The notes below the pieces were generated by a model that was not told the origin of the DNA, searched no databases, and worked only from the letters and a program-made list of their open reading frames with translations. The translations under genes were made by a program, and so were the position numbers. From Betaproteobacteria bacterium (lineage in GTDB: Bacteria > Pseudomonadota > Gammaproteobacteria > Burkholderiales > Nitrosomonadaceae), in the NCBI GenBank assembly GCA_022601315.1, contig JAHZIU010000283.1:1-8997 (forward strand): 8,997 nt of DNA. Reading direction: 5' to 3'. Below are positions 1-6,659 of this stretch, piece after piece (within the stretch, counting starts at the first letter, position 1; the number at the start of each line of letters is the position of its first letter).

Positions 1-2
1 AC

Positions 3-713
3 CATAAGAATATTACGACTTGCAGTAGGATAACGCGCCAGATAAATTGCCCGATTATGCGTCATTAGTCGGCGGTAAGCTCTACCCCGACCAAACGTCC
101 CTCCTCCTTTATGATGAATGTAAACATCAGGATGCACGCCGATTCGCCAACCGTGTCTATCAAGTCGACGACCCAAATCAATATCTTCGTAGTAGCCTCG
201 ACCAAAAACAGAATCAAATCCGCCAATTTCCAGAAAAACGTAACGTCGAATCAAAAATGCATGGCCTTGGAAGCGATATACCTGTAAATAGCCACTAGGC
301 TGACGTATATAACGACCTAATTCTTCAGCCGTACATTTGTTATGAATAGGACTAATAACCGCTAATTTTGAGTCAGCAGTAAAAGCTGCGCATAACTTTG
401 GCAAAATATTCTCATAAACCTCCGTATCAGAATTCAACACCAATACAAAATCAGCGTCAGATTGTGCGATTGCAGTGTTAACTGATTGACCGAAACCTTG
501 ATTTTTAGGCGCGTGATAAACATGCACTTGATCATGTTGCAGATTATCAAGCATCGTACGGGTTTGATCATTTGATGCATCATCATAAATATTTATGCGC
601 CGTATATCTCGACCAATATGAGCGACAACTGAATTAATACAACGTTTTGTCAACTCGGGCGAATTATATACAGGAATAACAACAGCTACTGATGGTATTG
701 CCAACTCATTCAT
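3..713 (-). CDS. Family 2 glycosyltransferase (GT-A fold), C-terminus cut by the left window edge
   Basis: This minus-strand reading frame is open from an ATG at 711-713 to the edge of the window (237 codons, no stop). Seen: an N-terminal strand with the 'VVIPVYNSPEL' motif (residues 11-21) typical of GT2 nucleotide-sugar binding, a DDASND segment at 44-49, 'KNQGFGQSVN' at 70-79, the metal-binding SD-type motif 'LNSDTEV' at 93-99, and the acceptor-side 'GGFD...GYYEDIDLGRRL' block at 164-184 with the likely catalytic E176-D177. These fit the rhamnosyltransferase-like GT2 family (around 280-350 residues), so perhaps 50-100 residues are missing off the edge. An in-frame TAG 18-21 bases upstream of the ATG limits the start; no clear Shine-Dalgarno is seen. 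Role: transfer of a sugar from a nucleotide donor to a growing surface glycan at the cytoplasmic face (family knowledge). The donor and acceptor are unknown. It is separated from the next gene by an IS remnant. Confidence 0.9.
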   Translation of the reverse strand, partial: MNELAIPSVAVVIPVYNSPELTKRCINSVVAHIGRDIRRINIYDDASNDQTRTMLDNLQHDQVHVYHAPKNQGFGQSVNTAIAQSDADFVLVLNSDTEVYENILPKLCAAFTADSKLAVISPIHNKCTAEELGRYIRQPSGYLQVYRFQGHAFLIRRYVFLEIGGFDSVFGRGYYEDIDLGRRLDRHGWRIGVHPDVYIHHKGGGTFGRGRAYRRLMTHNRAIYLARYPTASRNILM

Positions 714-814
714 AACATCAAAATTATTCTATGTAAGACACTAGACCCCGTGGATATTTCACCAAGTCCAAATTAGATAGAAACGAGCCAACTACAACTT
801 CACGGATAAATTAT

Positions 815-1006
815 GTGACTGTGAGACGGAATATCTGATTCAGTTCCTTATACAATGAGACAATGAGCATCTAAAAAATGCATCACTATCATAACCTTTT
901 TCTCCCAGCAGGGTACCGACACCATTCATCATCAAGACAGCAAATAATCAGTCTGCCTGATATCACCAATCTGTCTCCCGGTCAGAAGAATCCCTTTGCT
1001 CATCGC
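815..1006 (-). pseudogene. Remnant of an IS5-family transposase (frameshifted, only a central piece left)
   Basis: Three protein fragments in successive minus-strand frames line up in the order expected for an IS5-family DDE transposase. The first is 'GILLTGRQIGDIRQTDYLL' (within 1006-935), resembling the strand after the first catalytic Asp. The second is 'TLLGEKGYDSDAFFR' (914-870), matching the family's conserved [LI]L[AG]D[KR]GYD[SA]D block that holds the second catalytic Asp. The third is 'GTESDIPSHSH' (847-815), matching the following G[IT]E..IP....R block. Stops and frameshifts separate them, and neither the N-terminal DDE part nor the C-terminal Glu region is recognisable. No terminal inverted repeats or target duplication were found. 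The match is from memory of the family consensus, not from a search. It indicates an old insertion followed by decay inside the polysaccharide cluster. Confidence 0.6.
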
Positions 1007-1098
1007 TCAGCTCCACTCAATTTTTGAGCGCATTTTGAACATTCTCGAGATTTTTTAATCATCCACAAATACGTGTGACAATTTCCCGCTTATTAAGA

Positions 1099-1127
1099 AT
1101 ATTATGTAAATATATATTATGCGTCAA
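1099..1127 (-). promoter_or_regulatory. Possible sigma-70-type promoter reading leftward
   Basis: On the minus strand there is TTGACG (complement of 1122-1127, 5 of 6 to the -35 consensus), a 17-base AT-rich spacer, then TAATAT (complement of 1099-1104, 4 of 6 to the -10). Transcription would start near 1091 and run through the transposase remnant towards the GT2 gene at 713. In AT-rich DNA such matches occur by chance, so this is a candidate only. It could be the old transposase promoter or the one now used by the GT2 gene. Confidence 0.3.
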
Positions 1128-1293
1128 TTAATTTGTGCGGCATTCCCCACAACCAACTATCAGCATTGCAATCAGGCGAAGTAATCGTAGCAAGGAAAAC
1201 AGTTTTTAGGTACACCTATTAGAAGCAAGTCGGTATTTTCGTAAAGAATATCGAAAAATGTAGCCAAAGAGTTGCCGGAATATTCCTTTGTTA

Positions 1294-2547
1294 TTACGCC
1301 TCCAACAACTTAACATAGCGATCCAGGACATCGACACCACCAACATCCATCATTTCTTGCAAAAAACGTTGGCGATGCTCTTCGATATAAAAATCTTCAC
1401 AACCATCAGACAGAAATCCTGCTATCCTTTGATACACATCGTCCCGGCACCGCAACTCAGTCTCCGGCATAAAAAAAGCGGCTGCAGAACGGCCTGCATG
1501 CAAATAATCCGCCGCCAAAACAGGTTTTTTTGCTTTAATCGCTTCATATACAACTGAGGTGGCGAGGTCAATAATTACATCCGCCCAATTCAACAAATGA
1601 ACTGAATGAACAGCATCATTGATCATGGTCACATTCGGCAGTCGCTGTAGTTCAGTGTCATTCGTTAAGGACTGTTTCCAACCGCCCCGCGTATGCGGTT
1701 TTATAGCCAGTTCCACACCCGGAAAAGCAGCGATTACTTGCACCACCTCCCCGACCTCTTCCCAAAAAGTTGTATAATTTGCTTTTCTCAGGAACATGAC
1801 CACCTTGAGTCTGCTATCAGTTTGGGCTAACGGCGAAGGCGGTAAAATCGTAGCTAACTTAGTCAACCACTCGTCACAATAACGCGGCGAACCCAGCACA
1901 GCAATCTTACGGTTATCGAATAAAGAACGAAAACGCACGGAACAAAGCTCATTTGGCACAACCACCTGATCAAACATTCCTGCCGCAGAAAATGAAGTAT
2001 CCGGCTCAAGCACCCACTCGCCTCGCCGTATCAATTGACTGGCATGAGGACTATCACCATGTGGCAGAGAAACCGTACCCAAACCAATGTTACGCGCCAT
2101 AGACACAAACGTTTCAACCCATTCTACGCAAATATATGAATTTCTTTCTATCCAATCGAAAACTACAACACCTTGTTCACCTTCTTTAAAAGAATAACTC
2201 AACAAGCAATTGGTAACACGCTGCCAAACCGGCTCACGTTTTTTGAAATCATAGGCACGGTTAAAATATTTAACCAATGGACCGAAAATAGAATCATGTG
2301 CGCTACGAACCAACATTAACATTTGTAATCGCCATCGTATAAACTCAACGCTAGGCAATAGCTCATGCACATGAACAACATGTACTCCATTGAGTTTCCT
2401 CAGAAACTCAATACGGTAATCCCGAATAAATTTTTTCTTCCCAAGTAATACAACATCACAACTATGACCAGAATCCACCCACTTGAAAATAACCGGAGTA
2501 ATATGATCTATATCGTTATAATGACGCAGGAAAAACAGTGCTTTCAT
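1294..2547 (-). CDS. GT-B-like transferase of unrecognised subfamily (copy A of a duplicated pair)
   Basis: This 417-residue soluble protein has no signal peptide or membrane segment. It is a close relative of the protein encoded at 3428-4702: by eye about 70% identical over the last 260 residues and about half over the first 150. I do not know a named family for it. The layout suggests a two-domain GT-B fold: an N-terminal Rossmann-like half opening 'MKALFFLRHYNDIDH', then 'LPHGDSPHA' at 161-169, and a C-terminal half with 'AIKPHTRGGW' at 281-290 and 'DVIIDLATSVVYEA' at 323-336. The IKPH and D..TS...EA pattern recalls CDP-glycerol glycerophosphotransferase and capsule Kdo or sialyl transferase C-domains (resemblance only). 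Likely role: adding a residue to a surface glycan; donor unknown. It is the last gene of a three-gene minus-strand group, 54 bases after the FkbM gene. The start matches the paralog's second Met. No Shine-Dalgarno is evident, and a tiny upstream frame ends across the start codon. Confidence 0.75.
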   Translation of the reverse strand: MKALFFLRHYNDIDHITPVIFKWVDSGHSCDVVLLGKKKFIRDYRIEFLRKLNGVHVVHVHELLPSVEFIRWRLQMLMLVRSAHDSIFGPLVKYFNRAYDFKKREPVWQRVTNCLLSYSFKEGEQGVVVFDWIERNSYICVEWVETFVSMARNIGLGTVSLPHGDSPHASQLIRRGEWVLEPDTSFSAAGMFDQVVVPNELCSVRFRSLFDNRKIAVLGSPRYCDEWLTKLATILPPSPLAQTDSRLKVVMFLRKANYTTFWEEVGEVVQVIAAFPGVELAIKPHTRGGWKQSLTNDTELQRLPNVTMINDAVHSVHLLNWADVIIDLATSVVYEAIKAKKPVLAADYLHAGRSAAAFFMPETELRCRDDVYQRIAGFLSDGCEDFYIEEHRQRFLQEMMDVGGVDVLDRYVKLLEA

Positions 2548-2567
2548 AGTTCTAACAATTCGTTCAT
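2544..2567 (-). other. Seven-codon upstream frame whose stop overlaps the transferase start (ATGA)
   Basis: Just before the copy A transferase, the minus strand reads an ATG and seven codons (MNELLEL) ending in a TGA at 2544-2546, which shares bases with the ATG at 2545-2547. Such ATGA overlaps can couple translation. The first ATG lacks a clear Shine-Dalgarno, so this may be chance. Confidence 0.2.
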
Positions 2568-2601
2568 GGCAAATAAGCTAAAAGAAAAAACAGTTTAAAA
2601 A

Positions 2602-3366
2602 TTATATTCTCTCAAATATAAAACATGTTTCGCCCCAATTCTTGGTTGTTTTATGCTTCACTTCAAGGCCAGCTTGTTGCATCAAAGCAACAGCCTCGTT
2701 CTGTTCCTCCAGCGTTCCCAATTCAATAATGACTGACTTCAAATCGGGATGCGCCAACACATGCTTGGCGCCTTTTAGGATGGGAATCTCTATCCCATCA
2801 ACATCGATCTTAATATAATTAGGATACGGAAATCTCCATTTTTTGCACAAATCATCTAACGTCACTCCAAACATACCTTGCGTATGCGTGGCAGCCGTCT
2901 TCATATTTTCAATATTTTCTTTTCCAAACTGGGATCGATTCCCACCAGCAATAAATTTTGGGATATATAGTTTTGAGAATTCAGTGCAACCAGAAACTGC
3001 GACACAGTAAGATACAATGCTTTTTCTCAGGTTATTTATATATATATTCTTGTTGAGCGCATAATAATTATTACTCTGCGGTTCAAAAGCAAAAACTTGT
3101 ATACTTTCTCCATACTTTTTTGCGGGATATAAGGAATATTGACCGATATTTGCACCAATATCAAAATAGCATGTATTGGGCTCAAAATTATCGATCCAAT
3201 CAAGTGTTTCTGGTTCTTTAATGGAATAGGTTCGCGCTCGTTTAAGCGACCGCCGGTGTTCCACTGAAATCAGTAGTGACTGACCCCGGACTTTAATTTT
3301 AGTGTACCCGCCTCTAATCTTATAGGCAGCCACTACCAGATCATTTAATATATTTTTTAGAAGCAT
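2602..3366 (-). CDS. FkbM-family SAM-dependent methyltransferase
   Basis: This 254-residue protein is of typical length for FkbM-type O-methyltransferases. Seen: SAM-binding motif I 'YFDIGANIGQYSLYPA' at 67-82, the acidic ribose-binding 'AFEPQSNNYYALNKNI' at 93-108, and the family hallmark 'IKIDVDGIEIPILKGA' at 185-200, followed by a strand 'SVIIELG' at 211-217. These enzymes transfer methyl from S-adenosylmethionine to a hydroxyl, in many polysaccharide clusters to a sugar of the glycan; the acceptor here is unknown. It sits between two diverged copies of the same transferase gene, 61 bases after copy B and 54 bases before copy A, all on one strand, so co-transcription is likely. The gene is more AT-rich than its neighbours (sampled stretches about 27-42% GC), hinting at a separate origin. 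The start ATG at 3366 has a weak AGGG a few bases upstream. Confidence 0.9.
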   Translation of the reverse strand: MLLKNILNDLVVAAYKIRGGYTKIKVRGQSLLISVEHRRSLKRARTYSIKEPETLDWIDNFEPNTCYFDIGANIGQYSLYPAKKYGESIQVFAFEPQSNNYYALNKNIYINNLRKSIVSYCVAVSGCTEFSKLYIPKFIAGGNRSQFGKENIENMKTAATHTQGMFGVTLDDLCKKWRFPYPNYIKIDVDGIEIPILKGAKHVLAHPDLKSVIIELGTLEEQNEAVALMQQAGLEVKHKTTKNWGETCFIFERI

Positions 3367-3427
3367 TACCCTATCGCAAATTATAGTAATTAAAACTCAA
3401 TGCATACAAGGCAACCTATGCTTGCAA

Positions 3428-4702
3428 TTAGAGTGCGGCTGATTTCTCTAATAACGCCACATAACGCGACAAAACATCTTTATCGGAGCCGTCCAACACT
3501 TCCTTCAAAAAACGTTGACGGTTTTCTTCAACATAAAAGGAATCACAACCATTAGACAAAAAACTGTTTATCTTTTCATATACATCATCTCGACACCTCA
3601 ATTCTGTTTCAGGCATATAATCTGCAACCGTTGAACGGCCAGCAATTAAATAATCAGCGGCCAATACCGGCTTCTTAACCCTAACTGCCTCAAATACAAC
3701 TGAAGTGGCCAAGTCAATAATAACATCAGACCAATTCATCAGATGCGCTGAATGCGCTTTATCTCCAGCAACACTTACATTAGGCAATTGCTTAATCGAG
3801 CTGTCTTTGGTCAACGATTGTTTCCAGCCACTGCGTGTATGTGGTTTTATAATCAGCTCTACGCCCGGAAAAGCTGCAATCATATGAACTACTTCACCCA
3901 CTTCTTCCCAGAAAGTTGTGAAATTAGCCTTTCTTAAAAACATCACTATTTTAAGCTGGCTATCTGAATGCTTTAATGGAGATGGTGGTAAAATTTCAGC
4001 CAACTTAGCCAGCCACTCTTCACAGAAACGTGGAGAACCGAGAGCAGCAACTGCTTGCTCTTGCAAAAAAGGTCGGAAACGTGCTGCACATAATTCGTTT
4101 GGCACAACTACTTTATCGAATATTCCAGCAGCAGAAAACGTAGCATCAGGCCCCACACTTCGCTCACCGCGACGTATCAGCTGATTTGCATGTGGACTGT
4201 CACCATGCGGCAAAGACAATGTGCCTAAACCTCTATCACGCGCCATTTGTATCAGAGTTTTTATCCACTCTATGCTAACGACCGAATTTCTCTCCACCCA
4301 ATCAAAAGCAATGACACCCCGATCAACATGCTCAAAGCTTCTTGTCAACAAATGGTTTGAAGTAGTTCGCCATAGGGGCTCCCGGCGTTTCTCATGAAAT
4401 TTATCTGCCAGCGAACTGACCAATGTACCAAGAAATTTTATCCGCCGCACATTACCCGTCAACAAAAACATCTGCAGCCGCCACTTTAAAAAACCAAATA
4501 ATCCAAATACCTGACGAACATGTGCAACACGCACACCTTCCAACGTACTTAGATATTTAATACGGAAATCGTGACGAAACTTTGTCGAACCAATCAAAAC
4601 CACATCACATTGGTGGCCAGACTTGACCCATTTATAAATCACCGGGGTCACATGATCAATGTCGTTATAATGGCGAAGAAAGAAAAGGGCTTTCATACCC
4701 AT
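3428..4702 (-). CDS. GT-B-like transferase of unrecognised subfamily (copy B of a duplicated pair)
   Basis: This 424-residue protein aligns with the protein at 1294-2547 almost without gaps (one net residue inserted in the N-terminal half). Shared blocks: 'MKALFFLRHYNDIDH' at 3-17, 'AFDWVERNS' at 132-140, 'SLPHGDSPHANQL' at 163-175, 'FSAAGIFDKVVVPNELC' at 189-205, 'FLRKANFTTFWEEVGEVV' at 255-272, 'IKPHTR' at 285-290, 'DVIIDLATSVVFEA' at 326-339 and 'MPETELRCRDDVY' at 363-375. The fold assignment (two Rossmann-like halves, GT-B or CDP-glycerol-transferase-like) is inference from the last blocks. As it is the first gene of the minus-strand group, its promoter should lie in the 4703-5126 spacer. 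The track start is ATG 4702 (MGMK...), but the ATG two codons later (4696) matches the paralog's start and may be the true one; neither has a good Shine-Dalgarno. Conserved PHGD and KPH residues are intact in both copies, so both look functional. Confidence 0.75.
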   Translation of the reverse strand: MGMKALFFLRHYNDIDHVTPVIYKWVKSGHQCDVVLIGSTKFRHDFRIKYLSTLEGVRVAHVRQVFGLFGFLKWRLQMFLLTGNVRRIKFLGTLVSSLADKFHEKRREPLWRTTSNHLLTRSFEHVDRGVIAFDWVERNSVVSIEWIKTLIQMARDRGLGTLSLPHGDSPHANQLIRRGERSVGPDATFSAAGIFDKVVVPNELCAARFRPFLQEQAVAALGSPRFCEEWLAKLAEILPPSPLKHSDSQLKIVMFLRKANFTTFWEEVGEVVHMIAAFPGVELIIKPHTRSGWKQSLTKDSSIKQLPNVSVAGDKAHSAHLMNWSDVIIDLATSVVFEAVRVKKPVLAADYLIAGRSTVADYMPETELRCRDDVYEKINSFLSNGCDSFYVEENRQRFLKEVLDGSDKDVLSRYVALLEKSAAL

Positions 4703-5126
4703 GATATGGTTATAATTACACTAGGAAACTGACCGGACATAATAATCGTAGCGGGGGAAAAACGTTTTGCGGCAGATTTTTTGATCATTTTTAGCGAACA
4801 GTTATTCTATTTATCTAAAATTATTGGGATTTATTGAAAATTGTGACCAAAATACCTTTCTCTCAGTTGATTACCCAATTCTCCGACAGTCCCTTAAACA
4901 AGATAACGTTTTATACTTACTCTCGGACAAACTAAAAAAACCACACTAAGAGAATATGCGCGGCAATTCTACACATGTACCCTTTCATTTACCAGCAACC
5001 CGTACTCCTTCAACTTGATCTTTACAAAATCTTACATCTAAGCGTTACGCCATTTTTATCATGATATTACTCAAATAAAAAGATGATGATGATTACTTTT
5101 GAACATACACATACAACACAATACAA
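4703..5126. other. AT-rich divergent spacer between the two operons
   Basis: These 424 bases lie between the divergent minus-strand transferase group and the plus-strand sugar-acid operon, so they should hold both promoters. I see no coding frame, tRNA or strong hairpin. A TATACT (-10-like, 4912-4917) on the plus strand lacks a matching -35. On the minus strand, TTGGGT with an 18-base spacer to TATTTT (about 4852-4881) is a poor match. No promoter is called. The stretch just before 5127 is rich in A and CA with a short GATGATGATGAT run and no Shine-Dalgarno. Confidence 0.6.
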
Positions 5127-5876
5127 ATGAAAACAATAGCTGTAATACCTGCACGCATGGGCTCATCTCGATTTCCAGGCAAACCAATCGCAAACATACT
5201 CGGGCGCCCGATGATTGAACATATCTTTAAACGCGTTGCCATGAGCAAATCGCTAGATACTACTTATATTGCAACTTGCGACGAAGAGATACGCGAAGTT
5301 GCTGAAGGTTTTGGCGCGTCCGTCATTATGACCGCCGATACCCATGAACGCGCCAGTGATCGTGTAGCCGAAGCTGTCACTGACCTGGACGCAGATCTTA
5401 TTGTCATGGTACAAGGTGATGAACCCATGACACACCCGGATATGATTGATAGCGCCGTTGCGCCATTTAATAACGATGCACAACTCAATTGTGTAAATTT
5501 AGTACGCAAAATTGAGCATGAAGCGGATTTTCGTGATGCCAACACAATCAAGGTAGTCATGGATCGACACGACAATGCCATCTATATGTCACGCCAGCCC
5601 ATACCCACCATGGCCAAAACCGGCTTTGCACACACGACTGCATACAAACAAGTATGCATCATTCCATTTCGCCGTGACACACTTTTTCAATACACCAACT
5701 TGCCACCAACACCTTTGGAACAACTAGAGTCTGTAGATATGCTACGACTGATTGAGCATGGCATGCATGTTAAAATGGTCCATACATCATTCAATACACA
5801 GGCCGTGGATACCGAGGCCGACTTAGCACGCGTTGCCAAACTGATGGAAACGGACCCGCTACTCGCCAGTTATTAG
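5127..5876 (+). CDS. KdsB-like cytidylyltransferase (CMP-sugar-acid synthetase)
   Basis: This 249-residue protein matches the length (about 250) and layout of 3-deoxy-manno-octulosonate cytidylyltransferase. Seen: the CTP-binding signature 'IPARMGSSRFPGKP' at 7-20, 'THERASDR' in the place of the family's H-x-SGTDR, 'VQGDEP' at 95-100 with metal-ligand-type D98, 'YMSRQPIP' after mid-protein, a 'PPTPLEQLESVDMLR' helix, and the second metal Asp in 'VDTEADL' (D228). The chemistry would be CTP plus a 2-keto-3-deoxy sugar acid giving the CMP-sugar and pyrophosphate in the cytoplasm. It is the first gene of a five-gene operon, 16 bases before the aldolase. It differs from housekeeping KdsB: the usual H-x-G-x-Y-x-YR segment reads 'YKQVCIIPFRRD', and GTDR is changed to ASDR. 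That suggests a substrate other than Kdo, so no kdsB symbol is given. The start ATG has no Shine-Dalgarno, but the protein begins exactly where the family does. Confidence 0.88.
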   Translation: MKTIAVIPARMGSSRFPGKPIANILGRPMIEHIFKRVAMSKSLDTTYIATCDEEIREVAEGFGASVIMTADTHERASDRVAEAVTDLDADLIVMVQGDEPMTHPDMIDSAVAPFNNDAQLNCVNLVRKIEHEADFRDANTIKVVMDRHDNAIYMSRQPIPTMAKTGFAHTTAYKQVCIIPFRRDTLFQYTNLPPTPLEQLESVDMLRLIEHGMHVKMVHTSFNTQAVDTEADLARVAKLMETDPLLASY

Positions 5877-5881
5877 GAATT

Positions 5882-5886
5882 AAGGA
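5882..5886 (+). promoter_or_regulatory. Shine-Dalgarno of the aldolase gene
   Basis: AAGGA lies six bases before the ATG at 5893, in the 16-base gap after the cytidylyltransferase stop. It supports this start and makes the aldolase one of only two genes in the operon with a clear ribosome-binding site. Confidence 0.6.
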
Positions 5887-5892
5887 AAATTA

Positions 5893-6654
5893 ATGCATTT
5901 AAAATCTAAGCTGACGCAGTCTGAATTAACCATCGGCTCATGGATTACACTGGGTCATACAGCGATTGCCGAAATCATGGCTTCAGCCGGATTTGACTGG
6001 CTGGTGCTTGACATGGAGCACAGTGTTTTAGAACTTAATGAGATCCAAACCATCATTCAGGTGCTTGACGGCAAGCAATGCCCTGCTATCGTACGTCTCA
6101 CCTCAAACCACCCGGATCAGATTAAACGCATAATGGACGCTGGCGCAACGGGCATCATGGTGCCAATGATAAAATCTGCTGCGGATGCCAAAGCAGCAGT
6201 AAATGGTATGTATTATCCACCACGCGGACAACGCGGCGTTGGTCTGGCACGTGCGCAAGGTTATGGTGCCAGCTTCCCGGTCTACCAACAGTGGTTGGAA
6301 AGTAATGCAGTGATCGTCGCCATGATTGAACATGTTGATGCTGTCAATGCCATCGACGCCATACTGGCTGTGCCTGGCATTGATGCTTATATCATTGGCC
6401 CATATGACTTATCTGGTTCTATGGGACGTCCTGGCGAATTGGACCACCCAGATGTGCAAGCGGCCATTGCACGAATATTGGAAGCAGGCCAACGCGCCAA
6501 CAAACCGGGTGGTATTCATGTCATCGAACCTGACCCGGAAGCCTTACAACAACGTATTAAAGCAGGATTTAACTTTCTGGGTTATGCTCTGGATATCCGC
6601 ATCCTTGATTCGATTTGCCGCAATCACCTTAAAACTATTCGTTCAGCGCTATAA
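5893..6654 (+). CDS. HpcH/HpaI-family class II (metal-dependent) pyruvate aldolase
   Basis: This 253-residue protein has the length and motif order of the HpcH/HpaI aldolases (4-hydroxy-2-oxoheptanedioate and 2-dehydro-3-deoxyglucarate aldolases). Seen: 'GFDWLVLDMEHS' with E42 and catalytic-type H43, pyruvate-binding R68 in 'IVRLTSN', 'GATGIMVPMI' at 84-93, the family segment 'YYPPRGQRGVGLARAQGYG', and the metal ligands E146 ('MIEHVDA') and D172 ('GPYDLSGSMG'). All key residues are present, so the enzyme should be active. Reaction type: reversible aldol addition of pyruvate to an aldehyde, giving a 2-keto-3-deoxy-4-hydroxy acid. In catabolism it runs in the cleavage direction; next to a cytidylyltransferase that activates such acids, a synthetic direction is plausible (inference). 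It lies 16 bases after the KdsB-like gene and 5 bases before the dehydrogenase. The aldehyde substrate is not predictable here. Confidence 0.92.
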   Translation: MHLKSKLTQSELTIGSWITLGHTAIAEIMASAGFDWLVLDMEHSVLELNEIQTIIQVLDGKQCPAIVRLTSNHPDQIKRIMDAGATGIMVPMIKSAADAKAAVNGMYYPPRGQRGVGLARAQGYGASFPVYQQWLESNAVIVAMIEHVDAVNAIDAILAVPGIDAYIIGPYDLSGSMGRPGELDHPDVQAAIARILEAGQRANKPGGIHVIEPDPEALQQRIKAGFNFLGYALDIRILDSICRNHLKTIRSAL

Positions 6655-6659
6655 ATATA

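Larger units (their letters stand above)
714..1293. other. AT-rich gap with transposase remnant, no intact gene
   Basis: These 580 bases separate the GT2 gene from the first GT-B-like gene, both on the minus strand. I find no intact coding frame. The left half carries a decayed IS5-type transposase segment and the middle a possible minus-strand promoter, both listed separately. The part from about 1130 to 1293 shows nothing I can assign. It holds a 10-base perfect palindrome (GGAATATTCC, 1277-1286) just past the stop of the upstream gene and a weak TTTTCG/CGAAAA inverted repeat near 1235-1258. Neither is a convincing terminator. Confidence 0.7.

Noticed and set aside
47..298. Plus-strand 83-codon open frame
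   Set aside because: It is antisense to the GT2 glycosyltransferase, whose motifs are clear on the other strand; the translated product looks like no family.
1235..1286. Possible terminator after copy A (TTTTCG/CGAAAA repeat and the GGAATATTCC palindrome)
   Set aside because: The stems are only 5-6 pairs, AT-rich, and not followed by a proper T-run on the minus strand.
3705..4184. Three overlapping plus-strand open frames of 60-88 codons
   Set aside because: All are antisense shadows of the conserved copy B transferase; a similar shadow appears opposite copy A at 1288-1557.
4744..4757. GTAGCGG-containing stretch resembling part of an ops/JUMPStart element for RfaH
   Set aside because: It lacks the full GGCGGTAGC core and sits about 370 bases before the plus operon. 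A similar TAATCGTAGC string near 1182-1191 downstream of copy A has no consistent position relative to genes.
5127..5876. Calling this gene housekeeping kdsB
   Set aside because: Changed sugar-side motifs and the specialised operon context argue for a paralog with another substrate.
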